This document shows positions 26,491 to 40,959 of a DNA stretch of 64,000 nt, piece after piece. The notes below the pieces were generated by a model, which was not told where the DNA came from, did no database searches, and saw only the letters and a list, made by a program, of their open reading frames with translations. The stretch comes from Rhynochetos jubatus (taxonomy: Eukaryota > Chordata > Aves > Eurypygiformes > Rhynochetidae), in NCBI GenBank assembly GCA_027574665.1, contig CM050690.1, forward strand, positions 40,787,665-40,851,664, in the 5' to 3' direction. Numbering within the stretch: the stretch's first letter is position 1; each line of letters starts with the position of its first letter. The translations under genes were made by a program, and so were the position numbers.

Positions 26491-29400
26491 ACTTGGTAAA
26501 GGCATCTAAGGTCTTTTCCAGCAACGGAGGACACTCCCACAATTATATATAAAACTTCACTGGCAGTAAAGCCTATGATGAATCTGCAAATCTGGGGGGG
26601 GTGGAACAGGGAGAGCCGTAAAGCCCTGCTGCATTAAGGCTTTCTTCTAAGGAAGCTGTTTATTGGTTCTCATGCAGCAGTGCTGATGATGGAGCTGAGG
26701 TTATCCAAGTGGAAGCATACCTCTTGAAATCCCAGGCCCAGACCATGAAAAGCTCTAAAACTAAGGATCGAGGTCTCAATCCCTGCAAATTTTGAAGCAA
26801 GCCAGAGAGAGCAGATGGTATAAAACAGTCAGGATGCGCTTTTGGCAGCTACTGTTACTGAACTGTATTGCCACATTCTCCATAAGCATGATTGTAATTG
26901 TGTCCCCAAAAAGGGAAAGAAATGCTTTGGTGGCATAATTTGTGAACTGCTAACAGGGGATCTTGCCAGCTGGATTTCCTCTATTCATTTGGAATTTATC
27001 ACAAACTTCAATTTATCAGATGCCTGGAAAGGCAACATAGGAGTATTTGACTAACGATGATCCAGTTTACTACTCAACAGCTTCTTCACGATATGAGGCA
27101 GAGGAGCTTTCCTTTACAAATGGGACATCTGACATCCAAACAAAAGATATCTCAAAGTTTTTTCAAAGCGTATGAGTTTAAGAAAAATAGCCTCTAACTC
27201 ACAGCTGGTCAACATTTAAACAGAGTACATTAGATAGACATCCTCCTTACAATGAAAACATGCAAGCTAGGTTCTTGTGAGAAATTATTACTCCTATTAA
27301 TTTCACTCAGTTTACCATTGCTATGGCCCCTGTGAAATCACATAAACCTATGCTTGAAGCAGCAAGTGGAGTAACAGGAGGAGATCGGTCCTGGTCTCGA
27401 TAAGAACAGATTTCAGAAAGAAAACCAGGTTTCAGAAACAAATCCTTCTTCCATCTCTACATGCCCAGCATCACATGTACTGGGAATGATGGGAAAGGGA
27501 GAAATATGCGGCACAGTTTCTTCAGTAGTTTGAAGACACGTATCAAAAAATAGGCACTTTGTTTCTCAAACTACAGAGTACCACAAGAATATATTTTAAA
27601 AGGTAAAGCGAGTACATGCTTCTACACACAGTAGACAGAAATATGCTCAGTAAAATATATTTTCATTCTTCATACAAATACAACAAATCTTTGACGTTAT
27701 ATTTGGGAGAGCAGAATACAGTGCTTACAGTGCCTTTACCAGGAACAGTCACTGTCAGGAAAGTGGGGAGCCAAGACTTCTGTAGGGAAACGAAGCTTCT
27801 TCCTTCAGTATTCAACACCAAATACACCATCATCAAGAAAAGGAGTGTTCTTCCTCTATCAGCCAACTCTTACATGTCAGAGTTCTGCAGGAATTATGTG
27901 GTTTTGCATGGCTCTGTATTAGGATACACACAAATGCACGTCATGGCCATGAGTAATTCACTTGCACAACAGGGGATATCTGAAAACTTGAAGCTATCTT
28001 TAATCAAAGTTTTTCTGCTAAATGCGAAGTTTATTTTAACTTTTCTGGTACCTGGTACAAGGGTATTTTGAAGATTTTGGTCATTGTAACTGGTATGTTA
28101 TCTATGCAAATATTGTTTTCTATCCAAAATGGAATTTCAGTTGTAGTCAGAAGGCTTTAAAATCAAATCCTACATTTGACATATTAGAAGAAATTATGAA
28201 TTCCACAATGTATAATATTATTTTTCTAATGTATCACTGGCCCATAATGAGAAACAATCTATTATATAGATTTTGCATTCAATCTTTTTGTCAAAAACTA
28301 CATAGCACATCAAAAGTTAATAGCACTGGGGATTTCAATGATTAATATGAAAACAAATGGTATATTACAAATTTTCTTTTGTTCTCCATTCACAATGATG
28401 AAACTGCTAGGATTTAACCTTTAAGGGTTAAAGAGTTTAATCAATGTCAATGTCTGATCTTCTGAAGGCGATAAAGAACAGTCTGTCTAGCGATACCCAA
28501 CAGAACATCACTTTGTCAAGCCACAAAGCGCCCAAAAGCTTGTCAAGTAAGTTACCAGAAACCTCTTTGTGGTTAGAACTCAGCTCCTTCCTGCTTGACC
28601 TATTATTTGATATTTGACCACTTGGTTGCAAGACACTTGCTCTTTCCAGCTGAAATGTCACTGGGGCATCTTGTCAGCTCCCCGACATCTCGGCCTGACA
28701 TACAATTTTACTTTTGTGTGCTACAAGGCAGAAAATGCAGGGCAATGGCCTTGCTTTAAATTCTGTCAGCATCAAAGATGGGCGTCACTCTTGGGTCCTA
28801 CCAACAACAACAAAAAAGGAGTCTCTCTGAAGGTCAAAGCAGCCATTACTTTAAAGTCTTTCAGCTTAAACTAAATATATTACCTGCAACACTGGTTTGG
28901 GAACTGTCCTTATAAAGTACATAAACATATCATCAGACATCCTCCCTGCACAATTGTTCTTTCTTATGAAATGCAGACTTGATAAAAGGGTGAGTTTTCA
29001 GCGCCTGCAGGGACCAGATTCAGCAGTTAACTTAACTTGTTCAAATAGGCAAGTGGTATCATGTAGCTTTACAAGGAGCAACCTGACCTTCTCACATTGA
29101 CCAGCAGTGACATTATTGTGCAGGAAGAGAAGCAGTCACATCATTTCTGTTTTGCACAACCTGCTTAAAGTTTGCAACTAAATGCTTGTCTTCAGTTGAG
29201 CTGACAAGAGAAAAGAGGGGGCTCAGTGAACCATGGCAGGGCTGCCATGAAATGACAGGAATCATTGGCATACATTTCAAATAGCTCTCTCAATCCTATT
29301 AAAGTATTGCAGTCCTGCTTTAAAATAGACAAGTATGAAACAACTTTGATAGATAGAGACTAAAATGGCTTATTGATTTTTTTTTTTTAAGACTGAGGAA

Positions 29401-29901
29401 AATTACCCAAAATGTGTCATTCTTTAACATTTAAAAATATATTACATAAAAAATGAACAACTGCAATAAATAAAAGTTAAAAAAAAACCCTGTTTCGGTA
29501 TGCAAAGAATGAGAAGCGCAAAAATGTGAACGTATGAATGCACATTTTGATAAAAACGCAAAATTAATGTCAAAAAATACATACGCTGAACTACAATTCA
29601 AAGGTAGCAACAAAATTGCACTTTAATTGCATCATTTTACATTAATGCAATTTTTTCTTTCTAAAAGATTATTGATACAAAGAATCTGAAAATCCATTTT
29701 CCATTGTTCTTTTGAGACTGGATGTGACATTCAGGCTGAAGGAACAGACTGAAGACTGAGAACTGGCTCTATTGTGCATAAAACTTCAGGATGTGTCAGG
29801 TTCAGCTTGCAATGCCAAAAAATGTGGGATACCACTGTGGTTAGGCTGAATTCCTAGCTTGAAGCCCTGGTGATTGTTTGAACTCCCTCTTGACTCCTGG
29901 G

Positions 29902-29964
29902 TAAAATAAAGAAATAAAAATAATAAAAAAAAACAAAACAAACAAAAAAAAAAACCAAAAAAAT
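29902..29964. repeat. A-rich low-complexity tract
   Basis: About 63 bases of A with scattered T, C and G, including runs of nine and eleven A. It might be an old poly-A tail, but no source sequence is recognised to its left. Confidence 0.75.
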
Positions 29965-32900
29965 CTACATTTACTGTTAAACAAGCAAGAAAATTAATTT
30001 CATTATGCCTTTCACAAAGGTATGTACATGAAGTATTTGCAAGTGTTGGCTTTTTGTTTCAAACACTTATTTGAAATACATGGTACCTGATACACTAATC
30101 TTTAATAAACAGGAACAAATTACATTAGCTAGAATATTCGGCACTAGTAAGTGTTGGGAAGCAGTAGCCTACCGTATTTGCAGTGCTACAAACACTTACA
30201 GAAAACTTTTACCCCTCTTCATACTCATTTCTAGGGTGTATTTTTTTAATCAAGTAAACAATCTTATTCTATGGTCTCCCTGTCGTTAAGAAAAACATGC
30301 CATGTTAACCATGGAAGGTATTAATTTACTTTTAAATATATTTTATCATCAATTGAAATCAAACACTTAATAGTCTTCAAATGTTACCCTGTTAGAAGAT
30401 GGCCAGAGAATATACACTGAATGTACGTTGATGGGGAACATGATTCATACTTCATCGAGTCTCGACATTCAGTCAGTTAAAAAGGTTAGGCTAGCTAAAA
30501 TTCAACATTAAATAACTTCCAGCACCAAAATATTGTGCATCCTACTTTGAAAGATTATGGATAATATCAGTGTATCAGCATTAATGATTTTTTAAAATAC
30601 TCAATGAAGACACTTTGTATTCTATTAAATATCCGTAATAATAAACAAACTTAAGAAAACACAATGCCATATTGCTCTTGTACCCTTCACCAAGGTGTTT
30701 TACCCAATGCACTGTACACCTGTGGAACTAACAATCAACTGTTTCATCAGGTCATAAAATACGTTTAAACTTCACATGAAAACTTAATTATGGAAAAGAC
30801 AAAAGTTGAGATACTGAAAGAGAGTTACGGTACATCTGAGGTTTTCAATGCTCTCTGGCATTTCAAGAAGAGTATGTACGCATATATAAACACACACAGA
30901 GGCAGAAATGCATATATACAGAGGCACAGATTCCAATATACATGCTCACAGATACCCACGGAGAGGCAGAAGGGTGTGCGTATATGCATATTTCAACAAA
31001 TCTAGACTCCATCATATGTATAAAGACACATTCATGAAAGATTCCTCTTACTATTGCTAGAGAAAAATCAATGGTTGCCTCTAACACCTCCTTCAACAGT
31101 TCCCTTTGATATGGACTCTTTTGATTTCCTGATCCACCACAAGCCATACTGCAGCTACTGTAAACGGCTAGGTTATGTTAGACCTTCATTAAGAACCCAT
31201 ACATTAGCAAATTCAGATAACTACTTCAAGTAGATAGTTAAAATAACGTGGTGTCTTGAGTTGTTCTAAACTACGGTAGTGATGAGGATGAAACGACCAG
31301 CAGAAGTGCAAAGTATGCTCTGTTAACACTCTAGCTGTTCAGTCCTTCCGGACTCAACGCCACAGAGAATGGGAACCACTAAAAAGCCTAAGCACAAATG
31401 AGATTCACTGCACTTATATCAGCACGTCTGAAATGAGACCTCAGTGAAGGCATCCACCTATTACACTGATTAGCAGTCTGTACACTTCAGTCAGCTGACC
31501 ACAGAAAAAATCCTGTCTAAAATAAGCCATTCATTAAAAAAAATATGATGACAATATTGAAATAGGCAAATAACTTGTGATGTTCTAAAAACACTACTGT
31601 GTGTTTAAAAATGAAGTTATAAGCTATAAACAGGTTTCACTCTGGATAACAAATACTGAAGACAAATTTAAACATACTGGTTTGCATTGCTTTCAACATC
31701 TCAATCAGCATATCACAATGAGTAAAAATCACATGCTAGAGTTGCACTTTCACGTTACTCTTTTTACAAATGTAGTGAGGGGATTTTTGAAGAATATGGC
31801 ATCAACATCCCAGTAAGGAGATAAGAAATCCGATTTCCTCTGAGAGTTGCAAAAAAAAAAAAAGTATGAAACTTAATGATTGGCAGCAAGTCAATAGACT
31901 ATGTTACAGTAAAAGCTTCACTGTTGGGGGAAAAAAGCTGTGTTTTAGTTATCCAGATCCTATGCTGTACTTCTTACAAAGAACAGAATACTATTCATTA
32001 AACAGAAGGGAAGTCGGATCTAATAGCAATGTGATTGATGTAAAAAAAAATTCGTGGGTGTTACTCATGAGAACTGTTTTGATCCAACTTCATTATATAC
32101 ACTCATGATGAATAAGGAAATGGGATTCTATAGGTTAGAAGAAGAAACACTTTGAACTGTTATAACACTCACTGTTTGAACACATACCTATATGCAGGAG
32201 TTTTAAAGGCAGGTATAATTTCCCCAACAGACCTCTTTCAACATTATTGTATTTAGACACTTTTCTAAAACATGTATTAAACTGACAAACTCAAATGAGT
32301 GTGCCAGAGCTGTGATGATAATCCATCATGTAAATATGCATTTAGGCAATTTTTAAAAGAGGAATTATGTATCTTAAATACGGTGTCTGTTCAGGTAAAT
32401 CTTTAGCATGGCACTTTTATTTACCTGGTGAGCTGTAAATGATTCCATCTAACCTGTTACACTTCATCAGGTAAATAAGTATTTAGGACACAATATGTCT
32501 GGAAAAAATATGCTTTCAAAATATTTATGTAATCCAGTAATTGGTCACGTCCTATGCTCATTTTTCAAAGTTCAATAGCCTAACTTTATAAAGCATGTTT
32601 TCCCAAAGAGCAAAATATGAGAGGTTAGTCTGTATTACGGAATAATTGCTTTCTAAACTACAGTTACCTCGAACAACTCTTTAGATTTCTAAAACGATAC
32701 TTCTCTATGGTTTTCCTTCTGTGACTAACCTATGATCACATTTAGGATATAGTTTACACATTGTTGGATACATCAGCTGTTTTACCCAAGTTAAAACTGA
32801 TTTATAGTAGGTAGCTTTGTTATGTATGATACTGTGAGGAGATATAATACCATCAAGCATTACATCCTTATATATGTTTTTATTGCAATGTCAGCCTACT

Positions 32901-34859
32901 CAAAAGCATCATGTTGTGATCAAAGACACCCCATTTTGCTTTTATGTATCAATACTTGCGGAATAATATGCAGAGTTAGACACTTGCAATTAGAAGACTA
33001 TGCACATATTATGAGAGGTAACTACACAAAGAAATTCAGTTAGAAGTATACTGTTTATCTTCAACTGTAGGACTAAAATCTATAACCAGAGCTAAAGCCA
33101 CACATCAGTCAGAATGGTTTCAGCCTTCAGAGACTACACAAGGATAATTTTACTGGACCACAATTTTCACTATAATACCACGCTACAAATTTTCAATTTC
33201 CCTCTATTATTTGTGTGTTACTACAATAAGTCTGTCCAATTTTGGGATTTCCCACCACTAATTTTAGTAACTTTAAACTGCTTTCAAGTATTTCAAAACA
33301 CAGCAGTCCAAACTTCCCTGCAACTTTCTTATGACACGTAGCATTCTGTATTATAACAACATCAGAACAATAAAACGTGGCAAGGTTTTTGTGAGTTAAG
33401 GCTTCCGGGTTGTGAATAACAAGCCTGTATATACGGCTTTGACTGAGGTAAGAAAGTAATGAAATTGCTGGGAATCAGAGCAAAAAATGACCAAGTAAGG
33501 GATGAAATAAAAGGGCAGGAAGAATAATACTGAAGTTACAACATAATACGAAGAGTCAGTTATGGGGGTTTCCTGTATGATGATGCAGATGAAGTAATAA
33601 GTTGAGTGTTACACCTCAAGGTAAATCAAAGACAATTGTTGAATTACAAGGCCAAAGTGTGGTTGGAAATGACCACATTACAAGATATTTTGGGGTGTGA
33701 GGATGCCTGACAGCAAACACAAGCGCAGAGGGAGGAACAATCTGCAGTTTCTTCTGAATTCTAGCAACTCCTGAAATGTCTGGCAATGCTGTAGCACAGT
33801 CCCTCAAGAGCAGGAAGAAATGTGAGGTAAGCACAGACACAGAGCATGGTGGGGGGAAGTGGGAAACAGCCAATATATTTCTCCACAGTTGATTTCTGAT
33901 ACTGACTTCTCTCACCCCAACTCTAGAACATACATATACACAGTAATACCAGTAGACAGCAAATCAAATGGCCAATAATGTCTTTTCAGCTTCTCCCACC
34001 TATGCTATCATTGTAGCTTTCATCATTTCACTGTAGCAGTAGCGATTCCAGTAAGTGTTAAAGAAACAACCACTGTCTTTGATAACCATTTTGCAGCACT
34101 TAGGTGGAAAACCTTTTTCCCTATAGAGAAAGATGCACATTTTCAGATCATTCACAATGTCCTTCCCAGACTGATATTACCAAAACTGATTTGCCTCTTG
34201 CCAGACAATGCCAGTGGACTTCCAGTATGCTGCTTATTCTTTTGCTGTTAAAAGTGGCTCCAAAGGCCATTTCTCACTCCCAGCGAAATAAATAAAACAT
34301 CAGATTGATGAAAATGTTAGAAACTAGCACTTAAAATGGAAAGTTTTACTAGTGGGTTTCAGTTCAACACAGTGCTAGTTAACAAACGTTTTCAAAGCAG
34401 GCATGTATGCTGGAAAGTTTGTTTCCCATATCAATGATTTTGCAATTCTGTATGCTGAGGCAGTAGGACTAAATTGGTGCTCTGACACAAAGTAGGAAAA
34501 CTGTAACATTCAGAATAAATTCTAATTGTCAGCGGCACTCCTACCTGGATTCTGCAAACAATTTACTATCAGAGAGTAATTCAATGGGCTGCCAATTCAT
34601 TATATATTAAGTCAGAAAGGTAGACACACAACACACTTTGGGTGCTGCTAGCCAACAACACTAATGGCTTTTTACGTTATCAAAGAATTCTCTCTTCCAA
34701 ACTAACACGAGTCTGAAATATCTGGGTTTTTTTTTCTTCTCTAACGCTTTAGCATTTAATGTATTCAGTGAAATCACACTCTACAGGCTCAGTTAAAAGC
34801 AAGTAAGAGAAAGATTTCATAATATTGTGTTCGTTTTTCTAAAAGAAAATCCTCTTTTA

Positions 34860-34890
34860 TTCAAACATACTTAAACCTGGTATGTTTGAA
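34860..34890. other. Perfect 11-bp inverted repeat, 9-nt loop
   Basis: TTCAAACATAC at 34860-34870 is exactly complementary to GTATGTTTGAA at 34880-34890, with a nine-base loop. By simple base counting, about one such event in several windows this size is expected, so function is not implied. Confidence 0.8.
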
Positions 34891-37033
34891 GAACACGGTG
34901 GATTGGACACATTACCAAGTGAGATGAACACCTTATCTTCAATGATTTGTTGGCTTAAAGACAAATCAGTTGGTTTTGCATTGCTAATTTTGATGATTTC
35001 TAAATATTTTGGACAAAATTCACCATATATCCCATATAGTAAATTTCTCTTCCAAGTGCTTCACTGGAATACACACAGAAGTCTCCTATTTTTGGGCCAG
35101 ATTCTCTGCACTACACTAACAATACTAAAACATTATGCAAACTATTTTCATGGGGAAATGCTCAGTCTGTATTTATTTCAATTCAAGATTCCAGATTTTT
35201 TAGTACTTTTTGGCCGTGATGCCTCCCACTGTCTTTCCACTTTCTCAGGAACGGAAGCAATTTTTACTTATTTTTTATCTGAGTAGCTAACCCAGATGGC
35301 TCGAGGTTCATCCTGTGCTGCTTGTTGCAAACAACATCGAAAGGCAGGCTGTTGTGACTGTTGTGACACCGTTCCACGTTTTGCACCGTGCATAAGATTG
35401 TCGCTGTCTTTAACTGACTCTCCCCTTGCTTCCAAGAAAGCCTTTCCTGCCATGTGCGTTTTCCCATAGCCTTTCATTGCCTCAGATCTGTATTTCTCCC
35501 TCTCATGTTTCCCTCTCAGCTCTTTGCTTCTCTCTAGCAGGGAGAGGAGAAGATGACTACAACCAGTGACTTAAACACGCACGACACCATGCTGAGGTAC
35601 AAGTGGCTCATGAAGTAGTCCTCCCCACTGCGCCTTTTCTTCTGCCAGTGCCACTGGGAGAACAGTCCCTACCCAACTAGTTTAAGTGTCAAACTTAACA
35701 TTCTCTTGAGAAATGTATTCACTCATCAGCTGAATTCCTAGACAGTGTGACTGTCTGACGTAAGCCTTCAAAGTTTCATCTGAGTTGCATGTATACTGCC
35801 GCTCTAGCAGAAAAGGGGAAGAAAAGTGTATTTACATTCATTTTGCCAAACATTAGCATCTTCTGTCCAATCATTTGAATGCAGAAGTGTTAGGAGAAAA
35901 CAGCTTAGAGAACAAGGGTTGACACATACAGTGTGAAATCTTAAGGTGCTTGAATGCAATGAGGGAGAAAGTGAGACAGAACCACATTTCATCTCCCTAA
36001 CTGTGCTATAGTCCACATGAACTTTGTGACAGGTCTCTGTCTCTCAGCCACACTTGACTAGCTTCTGCTGACATTCAGCTGTCAGACAGCAACCCTTTAC
36101 CATGCCCCTAACATGCTCTACAGCTTCACCCAATTAACTCGCTTTCACTTGACATTGCAGCAAAAAGCTTCATAATAGGTGGTCAAGGTGCACGGTGTCT
36201 GCTTGCCCTCTAACTGCTCACGCACAGCAAAAAGCTTAGCTACCTTCCTTTCTGACTGCTCGCTCTGAACTGGTGCAACTACAATTTAGGCATTCTGCTA
36301 CTGAACACAACAAGGACAGCAGACCTTTGCCAGTGGTGCATTAATTTGTCTTTTACCAAAGGCTAATTTTAATGCAGAATCCTAGAGCTAATCATCATAA
36401 ACATTTTGGCTAAAAAGAAATTACACCGATTCAGTAAAATACTTTAATCACTTTATAATTAATAAAGATATATTGTATCAGTAATATGGATACAAGAGGA
36501 AAAGAGAGAAATAATTACTTCTAATAGTAGCATTTAGCAACATAAAGGAGAAAGTTCTAGGAACCATGTGTTTTTATGATTCAGCTTTCTTGCATTAAAA
36601 AAAATCCCTAGGCATTCAGAAGATTAAATTTTGCTATGCATTTCTGCCAAAAATGCAGTATTTTTGAGGAATAATATTCAGAAATATAAACCTAGGTAGC
36701 TGACAAAACATATGAACTACTGAAAAAAGGAAATCAACATTTTGGGATTCTTCTGATAGCTTATATAGAAACGAGAATAACCATGGAACTCACTGTTACT
36801 TGGCAGACAGATACCTTGAGAACAGTCTAGTTTGCTCACTCCTTCTCTCAAGTATATTTGTATTAAATATGTAGAGTAGGTCAGGAAAGGCCCTTAAAAA
36901 TCCAATTAGCAGGGAGTAATGATGATGTTCAAGCGCTCTTTGCCAAAGAGGCATGCTGTTTACCAAGGGTGGACCAGCCTGGATGACCAGTGGTGTCTGG
37001 ACAGTGGTTAAGAGAGTCGCTGTAGCAAATGCC

Positions 37034-37066
37034 TTCTGGTGGTCTTAGGGACTCCAACCACCAGAA
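37034..37066. other. 10-bp inverted repeat, 13-nt loop
   Basis: TTCTGGTGGT (37034-37043) pairs exactly with ACCACCAGAA (37057-37066). The 12-mer AACTACAGCAAG starts at 37065 and recurs at 37130. This lies 80 bp from the longer inverted repeat at 37146. Confidence 0.8.
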
Positions 37067-37145
37067 CTACAGCAAGGCAAGACTCAAAAAGACTATCAAC
37101 AAAGCCCTTTCAGATTCTGGTGTTTGCTAAACTACAGCAAGTTCA

Positions 37146-37170
37146 GAAAGGTTATGTAACATAACCTTTC
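37146..37170. promoter_or_regulatory. Perfect 25-bp inverted repeat containing a D-box-like TTATGTAA
   Basis: GAAAGGTTATGT, one A, then ACATAACCTTTC: 12-bp arms with a single-base centre and no mismatch. The centre contains TTATGTAAC, which matches the known consensus bound by PAR-bZIP factors and NFIL3 (D-box). The symmetry is directly visible. The regulatory role is inference, since no gene is near and binding cannot be judged from sequence. Confidence 0.45.
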
Positions 37171-39038
37171 CCAGCATATCTAGAGGGACAAGTCCCCTTG
37201 AAGTTCTCTCTAAAAACCACTGAAAGGTAGTTTGGTTTTTTTTTCACACAAGAAATCTGATTTTCATAAAGAGAAGCAAACATCCAGTTTGTAGAAAGCA
37301 GAAGCTCAACAGAAGCCATAAGCATGAAGGAAGGAAAACAAAAAGTGAATGTATTGATTGAGTTGTAAAGCAGACAGGGATTTATGGCAAGGACATAGAA
37401 CCAACTTATCTTTATGAAAGGTGGTGAAAAAAAGCATGTCGAAAGGACTTTGGAACTCGCACACCTCTGGCACAGGTTGCTTGATGAAAAAGTAAGTAGT
37501 TTCGCAGCAGTGAAAAAAAGGTAGCAAACATCATACTTAGACTTGAATTAGGAAAATGGTAGCATTTGGACTTAAAATGAAGTACCAGGGACACAGAAGG
37601 CCTCTTAGTGGAGACAACTATTGCAGATCTCACCAAAATCCTTTAGGTGAGGAAAAAGTGACTTGGCTCACTTGGTTGTATGAATATAATCTGGTATTAT
37701 CCAAAATCCTGAAGTGAGAAGGGAAATGATGATCTCACAAATTGACAACTGTTAGCACCCCCTAACAAGCAGCAGATTGAAGTTAGCTCTGCAGCAACAA
37801 CAGAATTAGGATCATAAACTAGATACAGACATGGTTTAAGCAATCTATCTGCACCTATTGAAAAACAGACTGATTGTCATCTGTTATCCAAAATACAGGC
37901 AAAAACTTGCATGCAGAGTAAGAACATCTGCATTTGCATTAGCTTACAGGCTAATGTAAATCTCAGTTCATCTAAATAACTGTATTAAACTGAGTAACCT
38001 CTTAAAAAGAACCTCTAATGATAAAGCCAAAAATGACTGACAAACCACATGCTTAGAAATGAACTTCTACTACCATCAAATTAATTTTCTCAAAATGAAT
38101 GTTTATTATTAAAATCACTGCTGTATTAGGAGGACAAAGGGTTCCACCCTTTTAGCACTGGCCAATGCAGTGTACATTTTCTGGATTGTCAACTGCAGAC
38201 GCGTAGCCCGCTACCCCCAGCCAAGATCCTAAGAAGAGCTCCATCTCACTTGCCCATAAACTAGCTTAGAGAAAGGTTCACCGGGAGGAGGTACATTTGG
38301 CTCCCTGTACATTTGGGATGGTTTTCAACCTTTTGTTTGCTTATCCAAACCAAGCACTTTAATGTTCATTCATCCCCTGTAAAATTTAGTTGAAGTAACT
38401 TCAGGAGGGAATTACTCCTTCTCCTGCAAATTGCATGCAATAACTGAGGAAGTGTATATTCAATTCTGTTCTACAGGGTGGTTTTATAACAGTAATGGTT
38501 GGGGAAAACAGTTGGCTTTCCGGCAGTATTGTTTATAAAATAAGAGTTGATATCTGAACGGCCTAAAAAAAAATATTTTAGGCTCAATTTCAGTTGATGG
38601 CTAACATGTAGGTCTTTTGTAAATGCGAGATCCAAATTACACTAACTGGGCAAGGAATCAAGCTTATCAGTTATAAACAACTTGAGTGTGGGTGAGCTAG
38701 GTTTACTGTCTCTATTGGTTTTGGACAAATTTATATATACAGTTATACTTCAGACTGAAATTAAATAAAAATATCTAATAATTACTTCAACAGAACTTTT
38801 AATACTTCTTCGATTCCTAAGCACAATCAGCTTTCACTAAATGCTCTAAGCTCAGGTACTAGATCATCACTTTCTGTGAGGCTGAACATGCAGTTTGAGT
38901 GAGTCCACTAGGCAAATGGAACTATTATTTCCTGCATACCAGTCATATTTTGTGTGAATCAACATTAAAAAAATGCTAACGGAATTTCATCCTTTCGTAT
39001 ACATATGCCAAATGTGTGTTCTGAAAGCAGAGAAGAGC

Positions 39039-39116
39039 AAAAAAAAAAAAAACAACCAAACAAAAACACCCACACAACACAAAATCCCATAACCCACCAA
39101 CACCTCATACAACAGT
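39039..39116 (+). repeat. G-less A/C-rich tract
   Basis: Fourteen A, then about 64 bases of A and C with a few T and no G on the + strand. Simple or decayed sequence with strong strand asymmetry. Confidence 0.75.
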
Positions 39117-40408
39117 ACGAACTCTAATCAGGTATGTATGATTCCTGTCAGAAGTGTCACGAAGAACATGGAAGGGGATGTGAACCGAGGTCTCTCCAGC
39201 TTTTCGGTTTGTAAAACAAGAAAGCTGTAACCTAACTTTAAAAAATTGTTTTGCACAGGAATGATTCAACAATTTGGTGAGCATTGTACATTCCAGAATG
39301 ATACCTTAAATTCCTTTATTCAGAGCTCACGATTAGATTATACCGTCTTATTTAGAGTGTAGTAAACTTCACTAAGTTATTGAACTAGAAATTCCTAAAA
39401 CAATATGATGTTTTGACATGCACGAATTAAAACAAAACTGGATGACTTTTAAGTATCAGGAAGCTTTGCAAAGTCCTGGTTTAGTTGTTTAGGCTTCCAA
39501 AGGAGTGCAATGCATTCACTAGACCCTGTGAAATAAAGCTTGATGTCTCACAGAATCTGAAAGGCTTTGTCAAACTACCTGAATCACCTAGAGAGGACAA
39601 AAGGCTTTCCAAATATTGGTGAACATACATATTTAAGAGAGGCAAGTATTGCAATGTCAGCTTTATGGTGACATTTACTGAGTGAACTATGGGTTTATGG
39701 GCCAATTATTTCAGTTGAGGGCCAGATCCAAAAGCGTGGTGTCAAAGCAAGGTGGCTTTAAAGGTTACATGGGTCCCTCTCTATAAACCTGCAGGAACTG
39801 AAGCAATTACAACATCTGGAAAGGATGAAATGGAATCATCACATCATCATAATGTCACTTTGTTTTCCTACTATCATCACATGTAGCAGGGAACCTCTGA
39901 TGGTTAATAACCACAGTATTCCTCCTTGCATTTTGAAGTTACCCCACCTTCCACTAAAAAAGAAAAAGCCATTTGATTGCTTAACAAAAAGAGGGTCCTT
40001 CCTTTCCGAAATGTAGCATTTCTAAAATACTTCAGCAAGAAACCCAAATTCTTGTACAATGGAAAGGAAGGATACAGTTTAGAGAAGCACATTTGTTTCT
40101 AAATCTCTTTAATTGAACCATTATGCAAACTGAAGAAAACAAAAGTTATTTGAAAAATCAATACTACTATCATGATAAACTTTTCGTGGACAATGAAGCT
40201 CTTTACACTACTGTGTACTCATTTCACATATTTAAAATTTGTTCAAGTACTTGTTTATTCAACAAGCCAAACTGCCTCACCGAGACCACTCTCTGGAGAA
40301 AATAAGTCCTTACTATGATCAACTGGAAAAACTGTGCCTTCACTACATAATGTGGGTTTCACAGACTTTCATGAAACATTCTTACATGTAATTGAAAAAA
40401 CAACAATA

Positions 40409-40424
40409 ATAAATAAATAAATAT
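40409..40424. repeat. (AAAT)n microsatellite
   Basis: Four tandem AAAT-type units in an A/T-rich stretch. Confidence 0.8.
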
Positions 40425-40959
40425 ATGCTGGGTAAATATTAAGCAGTGTGACTTAAATATGTAAAGCCCAATAAAAATAAACATGAAGAGGTAACTTGCT
40501 GACTCTACGCCCTTAAATAATGTTAGCGTTACAGGAATAAAATTATGAGTTAAGAACAGTGTTATGCTTCATGCCCTAACTCCGAATTTCCTGTCTTTTT
40601 ATCTCTGCAAGTCATACTCTCTAATATATTTTAAAGGTTTTGGTCTTTTTTTTTTTTCATTTCTCAGATTAACTTTTATGCATAAAGTACAAAAGGCAAG
40701 CAACCAGGCAATGGAAGTAGGTAAACATATGTATTTCTACAAAAACACGTTACTCTAGTGCAAAAATGTCACAGAAAGGAACACAGTGGTTTGTTCTTTT
40801 TTTCCCAGTTGAAAAGGATGCAAACATGAACAATTACAGGAGAGGGCAGGGGAAAAAAAGAGCATAAGCAAACCAACAGAAAAACAATTTGATTTTATAA
40901 ATTCCAGAAAAGCACAAAGGAGACTGCTATGGTTTACAGCCACCCTCCTTTATTGCTCT

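Larger units (their letters stand above)
26491..37033. other. AT-rich noncoding DNA, no gene recognised
   Basis: About 10.5 kb with no supported gene. It contains the longest non-repeat ORF of the window (27616-28071, 151 codons, +), which shows no domain, signal peptide or splice context and is about the length chance would give. A stretch at about 28430-28880 has somewhat richer composition and a 57-codon ORF, and 26690-26850 also looks non-random. Neither can be assigned. A run of eight G sits at 26594-26601. Confidence 0.55.

Noticed and set aside
27616-28071. 151-codon + strand ORF, the longest outside repeats
   Set aside because: No domain, signal or splice context, with random-looking composition. 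In AT-rich DNA of this length one ORF near 150 codons is expected by chance.
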